DNA of 64,000 nucleotides from Psettodes erumei (Eukaryota > Chordata > Actinopteri > Pleuronectiformes > Psettodidae): assembly GCA_016785225.1 (NCBI GenBank), contig JAFBJZ010000371.1:814001-878000 (forward strand), written 5' to 3'. Under the pieces are notes generated by a model, which saw only the letters and a list, made by a program, of their open reading frames with translations, searched no databases and was not told the DNA's origin. How positions within the stretch are numbered: position 1 is the stretch's first letter; each line of letters begins with the position of its first letter. The position numbers were made by a program, and so were the translations under genes. Positions 47,823 to 61,147 of this stretch are shown here, in pieces.

Positions 47823-48575
47823 GTGTGTCCCCTCACACGTGACCTATGAATGACCAATCAGAGATTAGCAGATTTTGAAGTGCAAGACGAAGTGCAGTTG
47901 GATCCACCTTTTAGCTTTTGAATGACTTTTTCAGCTTTACAATAAAAAACAGAAAATAAAAGATGGTAGAAAGACAAAGACAGAAACTGAAGGGAGAGAA
48001 CTGTGAAACACCTTCAGGTGCTTTCATTTCTTGTGTTTCCTTTCCCCATCCTCTGCTACATTTGCTGCCACACAGTGCCTTGTGTATCTGCCACTGTGTG
48101 TGTGTTTGTGTTTGATGTCATAAAATTAAGGTCTCTGTCTCACCTGCCAAAGTCCTACAGGGGTCCCCTACAGGCTGCAGGGTCCATTACAGCGAGAGTG
48201 TGAAACAACAGCCTGGTGACTGATCTTGAACAGCAGGAGAGCTGAGAAAGTTTGTCTTTGTGTGTAAATATAACGAAACCCTGTGCTGTGTTACCTCCCT
48301 CACTTTACCCGCACCTCTTCTTCGAATTGTTAAAAAAGGAGTCCCACCTGGACGTGCTCCTTTTTTTGGGGCTGACCAACCAGGTTTAGAGCCTGATATT
48401 GCTGTGATCAGATTGGACATCACCTGAAGGGCAGCATGGTAGCCAGCTCAGGCAAAACACACCAGAGAATGAATACAACTGATAAACTAAGGTGGGCCTA
48501 AGGTTAGATGTTTGGACTTTTGCAGGTGAGAACTTCAAACCCTACATGAGTGAGTGTGTGTGTGTGTGTGTGAGT

Positions 48576-51500
48576 TTAGTGACATGGAACAACAAATGCC
48601 GCTGAATGTTGTTTCTCACTCTGTCTCCTTCCTCTCTCCTCCTCCTCGTCCTCCTTAGCACCTCCGACTGTCACCAGCGCCTGAGTCGAGTCACATGACT
48701 GCTTCTCTGCATCCTCGTCATACGTTGAACCCATCATTACAGGCACTGACCTTCCTCCTCCTCTTGCTCCTCCTCCCCTGTGTAGTCTCGGTACCAGCAC
48801 AGCCCTGCAGGTGCGTCTCGCCAGCACCGCCAGCTCCTCCCTGGCAAATGGGTTGAAGAGGAGGTAGAGCAGCGGGTTGACGCAGGCCGGCAGCGGCGCC
48901 ACGAGCAGCAGCACCCCCTTCGCCACCTCTGGTGCAGCGGTGGGGAGGTGCAGCAGGGAGGAGAAGGAGAGGAAGGCCACAGGGAGGTAGAGGAGGCAGT
49001 CGGAGAAGAGCAGCCAGGCCACGTGGCGAGTCAGCGCCGCCTCCTCCTCCGAGGCGGGTGGATCTTTGTTGGCCCGACAGTAGAGGCGGGTGTAGGCGAG
49101 TGTCATGAGGAGAAAACACAAGGAGTCGAGGAGGACCAGGGAGATGGATAAGGCCAGGGAGGAGGAGGAGACGGAGGGGGACAACAGTGGCAAACAGAGG
49201 GAGGTACTACTGTGTCCGGCCACCAGGGGGGGCAGCGTGACGACCAAACCCAACAGGAAGCAGAGAAAGATGGACAGCCGGATGGAGAGCGGGGATGAGG
49301 AGCAACCTGAAGAGAGAGGAGTGACATAAGAAATCATCTGTTTACACTCAACTGTGGGACAGGAAGCACAAATAAAACAAATCCCACTTTCATTTTTCAC
49401 ACGAAATCCTTAAGAACTGTAAACAAAGCTTCTTCTCAGGAACCGACTAACCTGCTGGTTATTAAATTAAAGACTCTATGCTTGGATGCTTGGTAGAGAC
49501 TCGGTAGATGCAATAACAGAAAACCTGAAACTTTCCAAAAGTTTTTTTACATTGAGATGAAGTTAACCTGATTTGAACTTATCATTTAAGCCTTTTTGTT
49601 TTTAAAGAATCCTGTTTTACTGCAAGTATTATTCATTTCTTTTTTGTTTTTTTGTTTGTTTTCTAGATTTTTTTCGGAATTAATTTATTTTACGGACCAT
49701 TATAAATGTCACTATTTTACGTGTAATCTATTTCACTTTCGTCAACTTTTGTAAACCTTCCTCACCACTGGGTTTGTCGCTTTTGTTGCATTGTGTGGCG
49801 GCAGCAGCCAGGCATCGCTCCAGGGCAGCGGCGGCGAGCAGGAAGAGGCTGGTCTGTGACGCGAAAACACAAAGGAAGCTGCTGAGTCGACACAGGAAGC
49901 TGCTCTCCCATTTTGCCCCGTACCTGCGACACACACAAACACACACAGATTACATCCGAGAACCTTTCTCCCTTTCGCTATGGGACTTTTATTTTGACAT
50001 TTCCTTTGTAAATAGTAAACTGGGACAAAATTTTCATCACATCTCCATCACTTTGGCCTAATTTCATGTTTTTCTTAAGTGCCTGGAAGTGAATTAGCGA
50101 AGCTTATCATAAATAATGGAAGTACAGGGAAACAGCTGTTCTGGCCCAGAAAGCAAACTGAAATTTCACCTTGTACTATTCTTTTTTGCAGTCTGTATGT
50201 ATTTGCCCCAAACAAGGCAAAGTCCCCTCTGTGCAGACAATAGTCATCTCATTGGATTTTTGACCCTGAGCACCCCAGAACCCCGGCGACTCCGATTTGG
50301 TCCCCTACCTCCAGAAGCTCCCAAACGTCCAGGCGTCCACCGCCGCCAACCAGCCGCTCCACACCCCCATTAGGCCGTTCACCAGGGCCAGCAGGCCGAT
50401 CAGCAGCTTGGGCGGCGCCACCGAGGCGGTGGGGGAAAAGAAGACTGACAGCGTGACGAGGCTGTTGCTGACCAGCGAGAGCACGGCGATGAGCCACACG
50501 CCGCCGCGGATCAACCAGCTGCCAAGCAGATGGAGGCAGGGGCGAAATGGGCCTGCGCAGAGTTCAAAACAGATGACAGTTTAGTCCAACAACAAATAAA
50601 TCTGCAGTAAATTCATTCTCTTTTGATAAACAAATAATTTAGTCAGGCACTGTAAAATATCTTCAAATCTGTATAAAAATAACTGAAACATAATTTAACT
50701 TATTTCAAATTTCCCATTTTTTGTGTAATTTTCTAGATTGGACAGGCAATAGAAGAGACAGTAAATCACCTCACAACTCCAAAAGAAGTTTCCAAAAATT
50801 TTTTGACTTCATTGGAGTTTAAAAAAAAAAACTTTGACAACAAACTGGCATCTGTGAGCATATGCTTCCACAAATGTTATATAGGATGTTTTTTTTTAAT
50901 AATCATTTGAGAAATGTGCATAATAAGGAAAAATTTAAATTTCAGGGAAATGTTGAGCCTTGGTGGAGGTCTACACTCTCGGAGTGTAACATGTCAAAGG
51001 CATAACGTGCGTGTGGGCGTGTGTGTTACCTGGTGCGGGGCTGCAGTGCACCGAGTGTTGAGGTTTTGGTTCATCTTCAAACTCCATCAGAAAGTCCTCC
51101 CAGTCCTGATCCACTGCAGAGACACAAACACATCAAGTGAAGAGTGAGTGGGATCTCGCTGCCCCAGGTGCAAGAAAGTTGTAATTCTGACAACAAGGTG
51201 ATACAGCATCATTAGGGAACACGGTCCCCTGGCCAATCAAATGTGGATTCATCTTTGTAGTGGGACATTTTTAACGCAGCATTTATCTTACATTACAGCT
51301 GTAATCTGCTCTCAATGTGTCTCTCAGTCTCACCTGACAGGACGGAGGTGTCTCTCCCCGTGAAGTCTGACGCTGTCTCCTCTCTCTCCCAGGACAAACC
51401 CCCTCCACCTCCTCCCCCTCCTCTCCTCTCACAGGAGATGAAGGCGCAGCACTGGAAGGCGTAAGGGAGCTCCATCACCCTGAACACACACACACACACA

Positions 51501-51611
51501 CATGACACCCGAACACCCTCAGATAAATCAGCTTTGTTACACCTGCTGTTCAGTGGAATGTCCCGTTAAATGCTTTCAAATACACACAGTGGAGACATTA
51601 TAGACCTGAGA

Positions 51612-51665
<54 letters not shown>

Positions 51666-51834
51666 ACATCTAAATACTGTGGCTGTAAATTCAAACCTTT
51701 ACCAGTTAGAGGAAAATTCTGCAAAATCACACCGGCAGCGTTTGGATTACTGTTTTAATATAGAGATTTACCCCCCACCCCCCAGGGTGAAAGGAGACTT
51801 GCTTTTTACTGGGTGGAGAAAAGGTGTGTGTGTG

Positions 51835-51874
<40 letters not shown>

Positions 51875-54658
51875 GGACCACCACTGTGAACCAAAAGTAA
51901 GTCACAACATTATGTTCACTCACTATAATAACCACGGAGGTTGCAAACAGGGTGGGAAAAACCTGTGAAGACTGAGCTGTCAGTGATGTCACCCCACACA
52001 CATACACATGCGCAACCTCCCCCCCCCAGCAGCCATGTTGGAGGTCCAGCATCCCAGCAGGCAACGTTTTGTTTGGTATTTTCATGTTTCAGTTAAGGTA
52101 GGTGAGCCATGGATTAACTGAGCTGCTTTCCTTTGTTTGTATCCAGTCCTGACGTAAGAATGAAATATGATGATTTCCTTCATGTGTGTCTGTCCAATTA
52201 ACCCTGAAGTCAAAAGTCCAAATACAGCCTGGACTATGTTGTGTGTGTGTGTCTTTACCTGATGCGGGGCAGGTCCTCTCGAGGCATCAGCTCCATCAGC
52301 TGATCGTTTCCAGCCAATCGCAGGTGAGTTAAACTCTGCAGACCGATCAGAGGCAGAGAAGACAGCTGATTGGATGACAGGTCACTGCAGAGAGAGAGAG
52401 AGAGTGAGATAAAACAGTGATGCGTTCACATCAAGTCCCACAAAGTGAAAATATTATTCAAAATGTTTTTTATCACACATTTGAAAAACAACTGGAAACA
52501 ACTGAGTGACATAAAATTTTGTAACAGTTTCGGTCACAGCATTTGTCAACAGGATCCGAGATGTTAACAGCATTGTTTGTTGTGTTAGCCTGTACAGCAA
52601 ATATGTTGTTATACTTTGTTAGTGAAGATGTGTGAGAGCAGAAGACTTGTGGTCCCTTGTTGTCGTCCCCATCCACATGAGGTAAACACCAATCAATTTT
52701 TCAGGATCATACCAAATCTGGAGCAGGAACATTTTGTACCTGGAAAAAGTTGCTCTAAATCGCCTTTGGGGGTTGTTCCTGTGGGGGGGGGCACACACAA
52801 ATGTTCAGGCCCCCCTAAAATGGCCCTGCAGTTCCTGAGGTAGGAACGTTCCTAGACTTTTGAGATTTTTAAAGAGCACAGCAACACTTTTCTTCATTTT
52901 TATTTAAAAGAAACTTTCTCCAGTCCACTGATAAAGAGCCTGTTTTTGTACTGATACAGGGCTGGCTTAATGTGTATGGCGCAAAAATTAACTTCATTCA
53001 ACTTTCTGTTTTGTAAGACAAACTTAGTAGTAAATAAAATAAATACTGTCTCATTCAACACTTCCCCTGCCTCCTGGATGCCCGAGTATACGGGTTTAAT
53101 TCAGAGGAGAGTTCAAGTCTGGCAGACTGGTGGTCTAAGGGACACCAGGTACAGTGAGACCAGGTAATAATGTCAGACCCGCTTTCCTGGACATTCCACA
53201 TAACAGCATTTCACTTACAGTCTGGCGAGAGCTGGCAGGGCAGAGAACGAGTTCGGCCTCACTGAGGACAGTCTGTTCCACGATAAGTCACTGCAGGGAC
53301 AAAGAGACAGGGTCGGGGACAGAGACACCAAGGGTCCAAACCAGCACCATTCTATCAATTAAATCAAATGACACTGACCCTGAATGGACATGTAGTTCAT
53401 TCAATCCTCTGTGTGCCTGACATATTAGTAAGATTAAATTAAATGCACCAGTGGTTCTATGTAACAGCCAGTCCTAGCAATCTTATTTCTATAACCCCAT
53501 AATAAGATCAGTGGTGGAAGAAAAATAAATAAATAAATACCACTGACTTTAATATAAATTCTATTTTATTGTTAAAAAAGAAATGTTATAGTTAAATGAG
53601 TAATCCACCCATATTTCAGCTTTTGAATATCAGAAATTCATCCATATAGAGTTTAAACACGGCTGTCAAAGGGTTTTTCAGTCAGTGTTTAACTCTTAAG
53701 CGAAACATAATCCAATTGTACAATAAATATGTTCTATATATATGTTGATCTTTTTGTAACTTTTGTGATTCCAGATGTAAGCCTGGCAGAGCTATCAGAG
53801 TCAGCTGATATATAGAGCTGAAATATAGAGCTTTTTCAGCTCTACCCAATAACATATGTACCTGTCTGTATAATTCATGTGTTCATGTGTTACTGGTAGT
53901 ATCGGTGTCAGTCGCAGTGTTCCAGTGTGGGTTCCTGACTCGGTGCCAAACTATGTCATCATACCTGTCCCGTCAACAAGCAGACCACCTGGAACTGTGA
54001 GTGTGTTTCCATTTTGGAGTATTTAAAGAGGGCACCTTCAGATCACTGCTCAGGATCTGCAGGGATAATTAAACCTGTGTGTGTGTGTGTGTGTGTGCGT
54101 GCTTACAGAGAGCATAGAGACATCAGACCGTGGAAGGTGTTCTCCTGGAGCTCCTCTATCTCATTATGGTGCAGATCACTGGAACACACACGCACACACA
54201 CACACACACACATTCCATTCCATTCCGTCACGATTATCAATCAGTTTTACAGCAAGTTCAGCAGTTTATATCTGATTGGACTACAGTGATGCTAATTATT
54301 CCCATAATGCACAGCTGGCTGCACTTGACTGGCTGGTTGGCATGGCAACTGCTCAGATACAGTGATTGTGAGGCAGTCCAACCATGTGTTAAAAGCTTTA
54401 TATGTCGGAAAAGTTGTGCCTCACCCCCAAAGTCAAACAAACTAACAAAAACTAAAACTCACTCATTCAATCAAAACGAAATGCAAAATTCCTGTAGAGC
54501 AGAATCTGAAAAGGAAAACTCACATTTTCTGAATGCTGTCACAACCAGAGAAGCTAGGAAGAGTCTGGATCTGATTATAGGAGAGATCACTGTGGGGGAG
54601 AAAGTTTCATTTGTCAACACTGAGAAGTCCAAAACACACAAATAACAGGGCACATCAG

Positions 54659-54716
<58 letters not shown>

Positions 54717-54717
54717 G

Positions 54718-54768
<51 letters not shown>

Positions 54769-54773
54769 GTCTG

Positions 54774-54824
<51 letters not shown>

Positions 54825-54829
54825 GTCTG

Positions 54830-54864
<35 letters not shown>

Positions 54865-54865
54865 G

Positions 54866-54914
<49 letters not shown>

Positions 54915-57900
54915 ATGAGTCTGTGGATGTGTGGGCTGTTTGTGTTTGGACTCACAGTAGCTGCAGGTTTGGGAGCTGCTCACACACCAAACTCGGGAGA
55001 GAGGTGATCTGAGCTCCCGTGATAGTCCTACACACACACACACACGCACACAAAGACACAAAGACACATGACATGGTTTGAAACATCTGAAAAATACAAT
55101 GTTTAGGTGCATCAGGGGTTCCCTGGACCAGTGTCTTAAAGAGATGTGTTAACATGACTTAATGAACCTCTACAATGCGTTCAGAGGGAGTACTTAATGG
55201 CACTTTTCTTTGTTCAGGACCATTTCAGAAGCATCATGGTGTGTTCAGAGGCCTTAAAAAATGCACTTCGCTGCTCTGTGATGTGTTCAGGTGCAGTTCA
55301 GGTGTGTTTGATTGTACTGCCACATATTAAAGAGCACAGAAGATAGATGAGCATGTGTTTAAATGAATTATGGTTGTGTTCAGGAGCATCAAAGGTGCAC
55401 TGGGTTTTGCATTCATGTGTTATGATGATGTGTTAATCTACCTTCAGGAACAATTAGTGTGTTCAAGTTTTTTGAAAAACACTATGGTATGTTCAGGTGA
55501 ATTAAAGTTGTATTAGGATGTGCCATGGTGTGTTCAGGTACATTAGTGGTGCATGGAGGAGAATGAGGGGAGCATATGGTACATTGAATATACTATGGCA
55601 TGTTCAGTTGCTTTTATGGAGCATTATGATGTGTGATGAGGTGCATTAAAGTTGACTGTGTGTCAGACATGGAGTAAAATTATTATGTTAAACTAAAATT
55701 ACAGTTAAATACAGTAGTTGATGAAACCATGTCAGATGCTTGTTGTCAGTGCAACTTTATTCTGCTGTAAACAAAATAACCATACTGATTTGAGAAAAGA
55801 TTTTAAGGGTCAAAAATGTTACAGATCATCTGAGGTCCCTCTGTAACAGGATGCTGGGTCAGAGTGAACGGCCATACATTTAAAAACAGAGAGTGGAAGA
55901 ATTGTTTTATTTCCGCCCACTGGCTGGAGCTGGACTGAGGTTACTGTTCAACACACACCACTCTCAGAAAAGAGTTTAACTGGAGACATACAGGAAAATA
56001 AACATGGTGACTGTGTTTATTGTGATAAGGAAAACTGGGTCACAACAAGGAGGAAGAGGGGAGGGTTTGAATTTCAGGCCCAGAAAAATAAAGTTACACT
56101 CTGTCAGATATAATAATAATAATAATATTGCAGTGTATTAATAACACACCCTGATGCAACAGCAAACACATATGAAACCCTCCTCTGTATGTGTGTGTTC
56201 GTGTGTGTGCGTATGTGCGTCTTACAGGCTCTCTAGACTCTTGGTTCCCGTCAGATCTGGAAACTCGGTGAGATCTGCCGCTCCGTTCAGAGAGCTGAGA
56301 GAGAAAATAGTTTGTGTTCAATTAAAGCTGGAAGGGGCAGGTTCCATGGTGAGGAAACCGAGAAGCACGGCGGCTTTCATTCAGTGACTGTATAGGTTGT
56401 GTTTGTGTAATTACCATCTGATTTAATGGGACAACAGTTAAATAGTAATAGAGTGTTGGACTGATTGTTTGCTTCATTTTGTGGAAGGGGTTTGTCTCAG
56501 ATGAAATAAGCAATGATGGTGAATAAAAGTATCATTACATGGTTAGTAATGATGTTTATTTAGTGCGTGTCTCACAGTGTGCGAAGCTCTGGAAGGTTTT
56601 GAAAGGCAGAGCGTCCGACAGACTGGATCGGATTGTCGTAGAAAAATCTGCAAAACACACACACACACCTGTGATGATGAACATGCTCAAATAAATCACC
56701 TTCATTACACCTGCTGTTCAGTGGAATGTTCCTTTAAATAATTTAATATACACATACATGACAGTATGATGAGCAATGCTTGTCTGAAAGGTTGTAACTG
56801 ATGGTTTGCACTTTACAATAAATAATGAGAAAATAATACAAACCTAAGCATGAAATTAATTCTTGACCTTGGACACAGTTGTTTGACAAAACCATCCCAA
56901 CTCAAGGTCTGCTTACAAGCACTTTTCCTGAGCTTTTGCCAATATCACGGCGGAGCTTTCCTGGAGTTGCAACATCTCTTGCAACCAGAGTCAAATTCCT
57001 TGTATATGTGCACATATACTTGGCCAATAAATTGATTCTGAACATCTCTTATGATTTCATCAGTCCAGCACCACTTAGCATTTAACCCACTGCAGGCACA
57101 AAGGTCATTGCACGTGAAAGTTCCTCAGAAACCCAGGAAGTGCACCTTGAGTTGGGTTCTTTTTAGATGGTTTTATGCATTCAAGGGCATTTTCTCTGAT
57201 GGTGGGATTTGTTTTAAGAGTTAGTGGTACCTACATGGTGATCAGTGACGGGTTTCCAGTGAAGGCGTGCTCTGGGATAGACTGGATGTTGTTGCTATGG
57301 AAACCACTAAACAGGAAACAGAACAGAAATTAGTTTCTCTCCTTTCATCATCCCCTACAAGCAAAGCTTTACTGTCATCCTTAATGGTAAACTGTTGTCT
57401 TTGTTCCTTAACTTGTTCTTTACTACATTACTACGACACTTCCTTCTTCCTGAAATGAAAACCAGTGACATCACATCTCGCATGCTCCTTCTGAACTTGT
57501 TAATCTTAATCTTAATCTTCTGAGAATGTTCTTTTTTTGCAATGAAAAGATGAGGAGATGACTGAAATGATTTATCCCTCGAAAGCATCATTACTGGTTA
57601 AATACGATGAACAGTTTGTGGAAGTCAGTGTGCATTTGTAAACCGAAAAAGTAAAGAAAGGAGCCACCCAAAGATGAATAATTCTATAGGACAGAGCCTG
57701 TTCATGCCCTGCACTGCAAGTTAAGGTGTAATCTAACAGGGATTCATGCAGGATGCCTGCGATGCTTGGACTCACAGCTCCTTGAGGTGACTGAGCGAGC
57801 GGATGGCTGTGGGAAACGCCACCAGACTGTTGTAGTTCAGATCCCTGACAGGAAAAGAAAGATGGGAGAACAGGAAGTGAGAACATCGGCCGTGTTACAG

Positions 57901-58568
57901 TGATGTGGTGAACACATAATGAAAAGGTCGGACTGAGAAAATTAACTCCGTAATGAAAAAGTCACTTATGAACTTGGAAAAAACTCAGTACTGGGAAAGG
58001 TCAGCTCCAGAATGGAAACGGTCACCTCTAGATGGAGTAGAATGAGAATACTGACTCTATACTGGGACATGCCAGTTCAAGACTAGGAATACCCATTTTT
58101 CAACAGGGAATAGTCAGCTCCAGACCCTAAATGTTAACTCTAAACTGGGAAAGTCACCTCTGGAAAGACTGGAAATAGTGGAAAGAGATATATATTGGGA
58201 ATGATTGGCTCATGACCAGTCGCTATCATTTCCAGAATGGGAATGCTAACTTTTTATCAGTTATAGGTTGGGATTGTCAGTTTATACTGGGAACAATGGC
58301 TTATTAAACTCTATAGTGGAACGGTCAGCTCGACAGTGCTTTGGGAATGTCAACTGTAGACTGGGAAAGTGATTCATTTGAATATTTGTGTTTCAGGCTT
58401 GATGTTTAGCTTAATCTTTTTTCCCATCTTCTAAATTTATTAAAGAAACATTTAACTGCACCTCCCTCTTTCTCTCCGTCTCTTTCATCACCAGTAGAGA
58501 CTAGAGCATTCTTTGAGTCCACACATGGCTTCAATTAGTTCCTCTCATCCATCTCTGGGATGCAGGTG

Positions 58569-58610
<42 letters not shown>

Positions 58611-61092
58611 TGTGTGGAATGGAGCTGCCACATTGTGAAAATACCATTAAATTGAAATTGCTTCAGTCTGGCTTGGAGTGTGTGAGTACAAGTGTGTGTC
58701 CAGAGGATGATTTGTGAACTTCCTGCTATCTGAAACTATTATTGATCGGACATTGTGATTGGAGGAGAGGTTTCTGAATTGGTCAGACTGGGGAGGGGTG
58801 GGGGTCTGTTTGGACAAATCTCACTCATCATCGTGTCACATTGTAAATTGAATGTGCTGATTAAGTTCAATGGGGCATGTATGGGGGGGGGGTTACATCA
58901 GACGTTTAGGTTTCCTGCCGTATCAGTTCCCTTAAGTTCTCCTGTAGTTTATCTGAAGCAAAATTATCCCAGGTTTGAATTAGTTCCCTTTGGGATCGCC
59001 TTTAACCAATTTAGTGATTACAGCTGAAGTGCTTCATTTCCCAGTTTCCGTTAAGGACGTTTTGTGAAGCTGCTCCAGCTCCAGTTAAACTTAAGGTCTG
59101 CTTCCTGCCTTTTTTTCAGGTGCTTTCTGCAGCATCTCATAGCCATCACTGGCCAAAGCACACAACAATTAAAATTGATGAAACCAGTTAAATAAGAATA
59201 ATAATTTATTTGTAAACCAGAGAAAACCCCAAAAACTGTTTTCCAGGGGGATGTTTTGTTCTTGACTGACAGCTGTCTCAGCCTCTCACACCTGGTCCTG
59301 GTGATGTTTGGAGGCTTGTGCTGCCTGCAGACAGTTACAGACAAGATTTTTGTGGTGTCAGAGGTTTCTGAAAAGATGTTTTGAAAGCTGGACTTTGGGT
59401 TTCCTGCTTGCCGCCATTTTCGTCACTTACTGGAAGCAGAAGGTACTAACGTGGGTAAAAGGGGAATGGGGCGAGACCCGGCCACCACCCCTGCTGTGGT
59501 TTCCTTTATATCTTGAACTGAGCTGTTTGTATTAATTAACTTCTTTTCTGTTTTAATTTCCGTTTTCTTTTGTCTCTCTCTGTTTGTGTTTGTAGTTTCA
59601 GATGAAAATGAGGCTCTGGTTTGGTTTATTATTGCTGATCGTGCAGGTACACAGCTTCATCGCACACACAAACGCTGCCTGTGTGTGTGTGTGTACATGA
59701 ATAGTAATTATGATTAGCATCCACAGCCAGGGCCACACACAGAGCCAGTCCAACACACACACACACACATACACAAGTATTTCCAAATGAAGGCAGTGTG
59801 TGTTTGTGTATTTAAACCTGCTTCTATGGTTGACTGAGAAAACAGAAACATTTCTATACACACACATTCCTCAGATTATACACATACACACTAATTCATG
59901 CAGAAACACACACCAGCATAAACACACAGGTTAATCTTCCCCGACTCCAGTTAATATCCACAAAACTCCCTGAAAGGCCTCATCACATGCTCACTGGCAA
60001 ATGCAGAAACAACTGGTTTTCCACTGTCCATGTTGTGTAATTTATATACTTCTACCTCTACCCATCAGAGGGAAATATTGTACATTTTACTTCATTATGT
60101 TTATTTGACAAATACCACAATGAGCCACAAAGCCTCTGCACACCCACACAGGTGCTTTAAATCACTTCAGCTGATTAGCCCTCCAGCCTGGTCCAAGCTC
60201 AGAGGAACCAATGAATTACATGATCGCACCAAAACCCTGTGTACTGATCAAAACAATAAGTGTGTTGTCCCACCCTAAAAGGTACAAAAAGAAAACAAAG
60301 GACAAGGGAGGTGTCAGTCCAAAGTTTGTACAAGCTCACGTTATCCTGAGATGAGGCCTCATTAAGCACCATATGAGATGTGTGGGATTTAATTTCCAAA
60401 CAGTTCTTACCATCAAGTACGTACCATTTCACATACTGTTACGCTTATCTGTTCATACAATGTACTGAAGTAATATTTGAATGCAGGACTTTTACTTCTA
60501 AGAGGATACTTTATTCTGCATTATTGCTATTTCTGCTTAAGCAAAGTCTCTGAATACTTTCATCACTGTTTGTCCCCATAAAAAATGAAATAGAAGCTTT
60601 CCATTCACACACATTCAACAAAACAGCATTGACTAAAATACTGGCGTCCAGTATTAAGCAGAAATATATTCTGCTGACCTGATGTATATTTCTTTATATG
60701 TTTATTTGTAGTACAAATAAATCTGCTACGCTAGGCTAACCACATCCTAGTACAGAGATGAAACTGATATCCACCTTTTCATCTGACTGTGGGTACAGAA
60801 AACAAGATTTCCTCAAAGTTCTGCATGTTTTTGAAGAATCCCATTGAGGATCCTTTATAAATGTATAAATCAAACTTCTCTCTCATCTCCCAAACCTTCA
60901 ATCTGACCCCAACTCAACCCTGACTGCTGCAATTCCTCCCAAAAAACACACACACACACACACACACACAGAAACTCACAGCGTCTCCAAACTGTGGAGT
61001 CCGTGGAAGCAGTTCGTTCCCATGGAAACGATCCTATTGTTGTTGAGATGCCTGTGGAGAGAGAGAGAGACTGATGGACTAATGAAGCAGAC

Positions 61093-61147
<55 letters not shown>

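Larger units (their letters stand above)
40794..48575. other. Intergenic region between myrfl and lgr5
   Basis: AT-rich DNA with no host gene I can support. It holds a GT repeat (about 42017-42037), a tRNA-derived SINE (44575-44765), a LINE 3' fragment (45440-45997), a CA repeat (46379-46410), CA/GA repeats (47648-47700) and a GT repeat (47798-47822). The piece at 46000-46250 has higher GC and an open minus-strand frame with a basic 'GLKRRRRRQF' run, but no splice structure or family match. The 3' UTR of lgr5 should occupy part of the right edge. Confidence 0.6.

Noticed and set aside
54611..55012. 133-codon frame of Leu-Ser-Ile-Tyr repeats
   Set aside because: It is the (TATC)n microsatellite read as protein, and it crosses a real lgr5 exon on the other strand.
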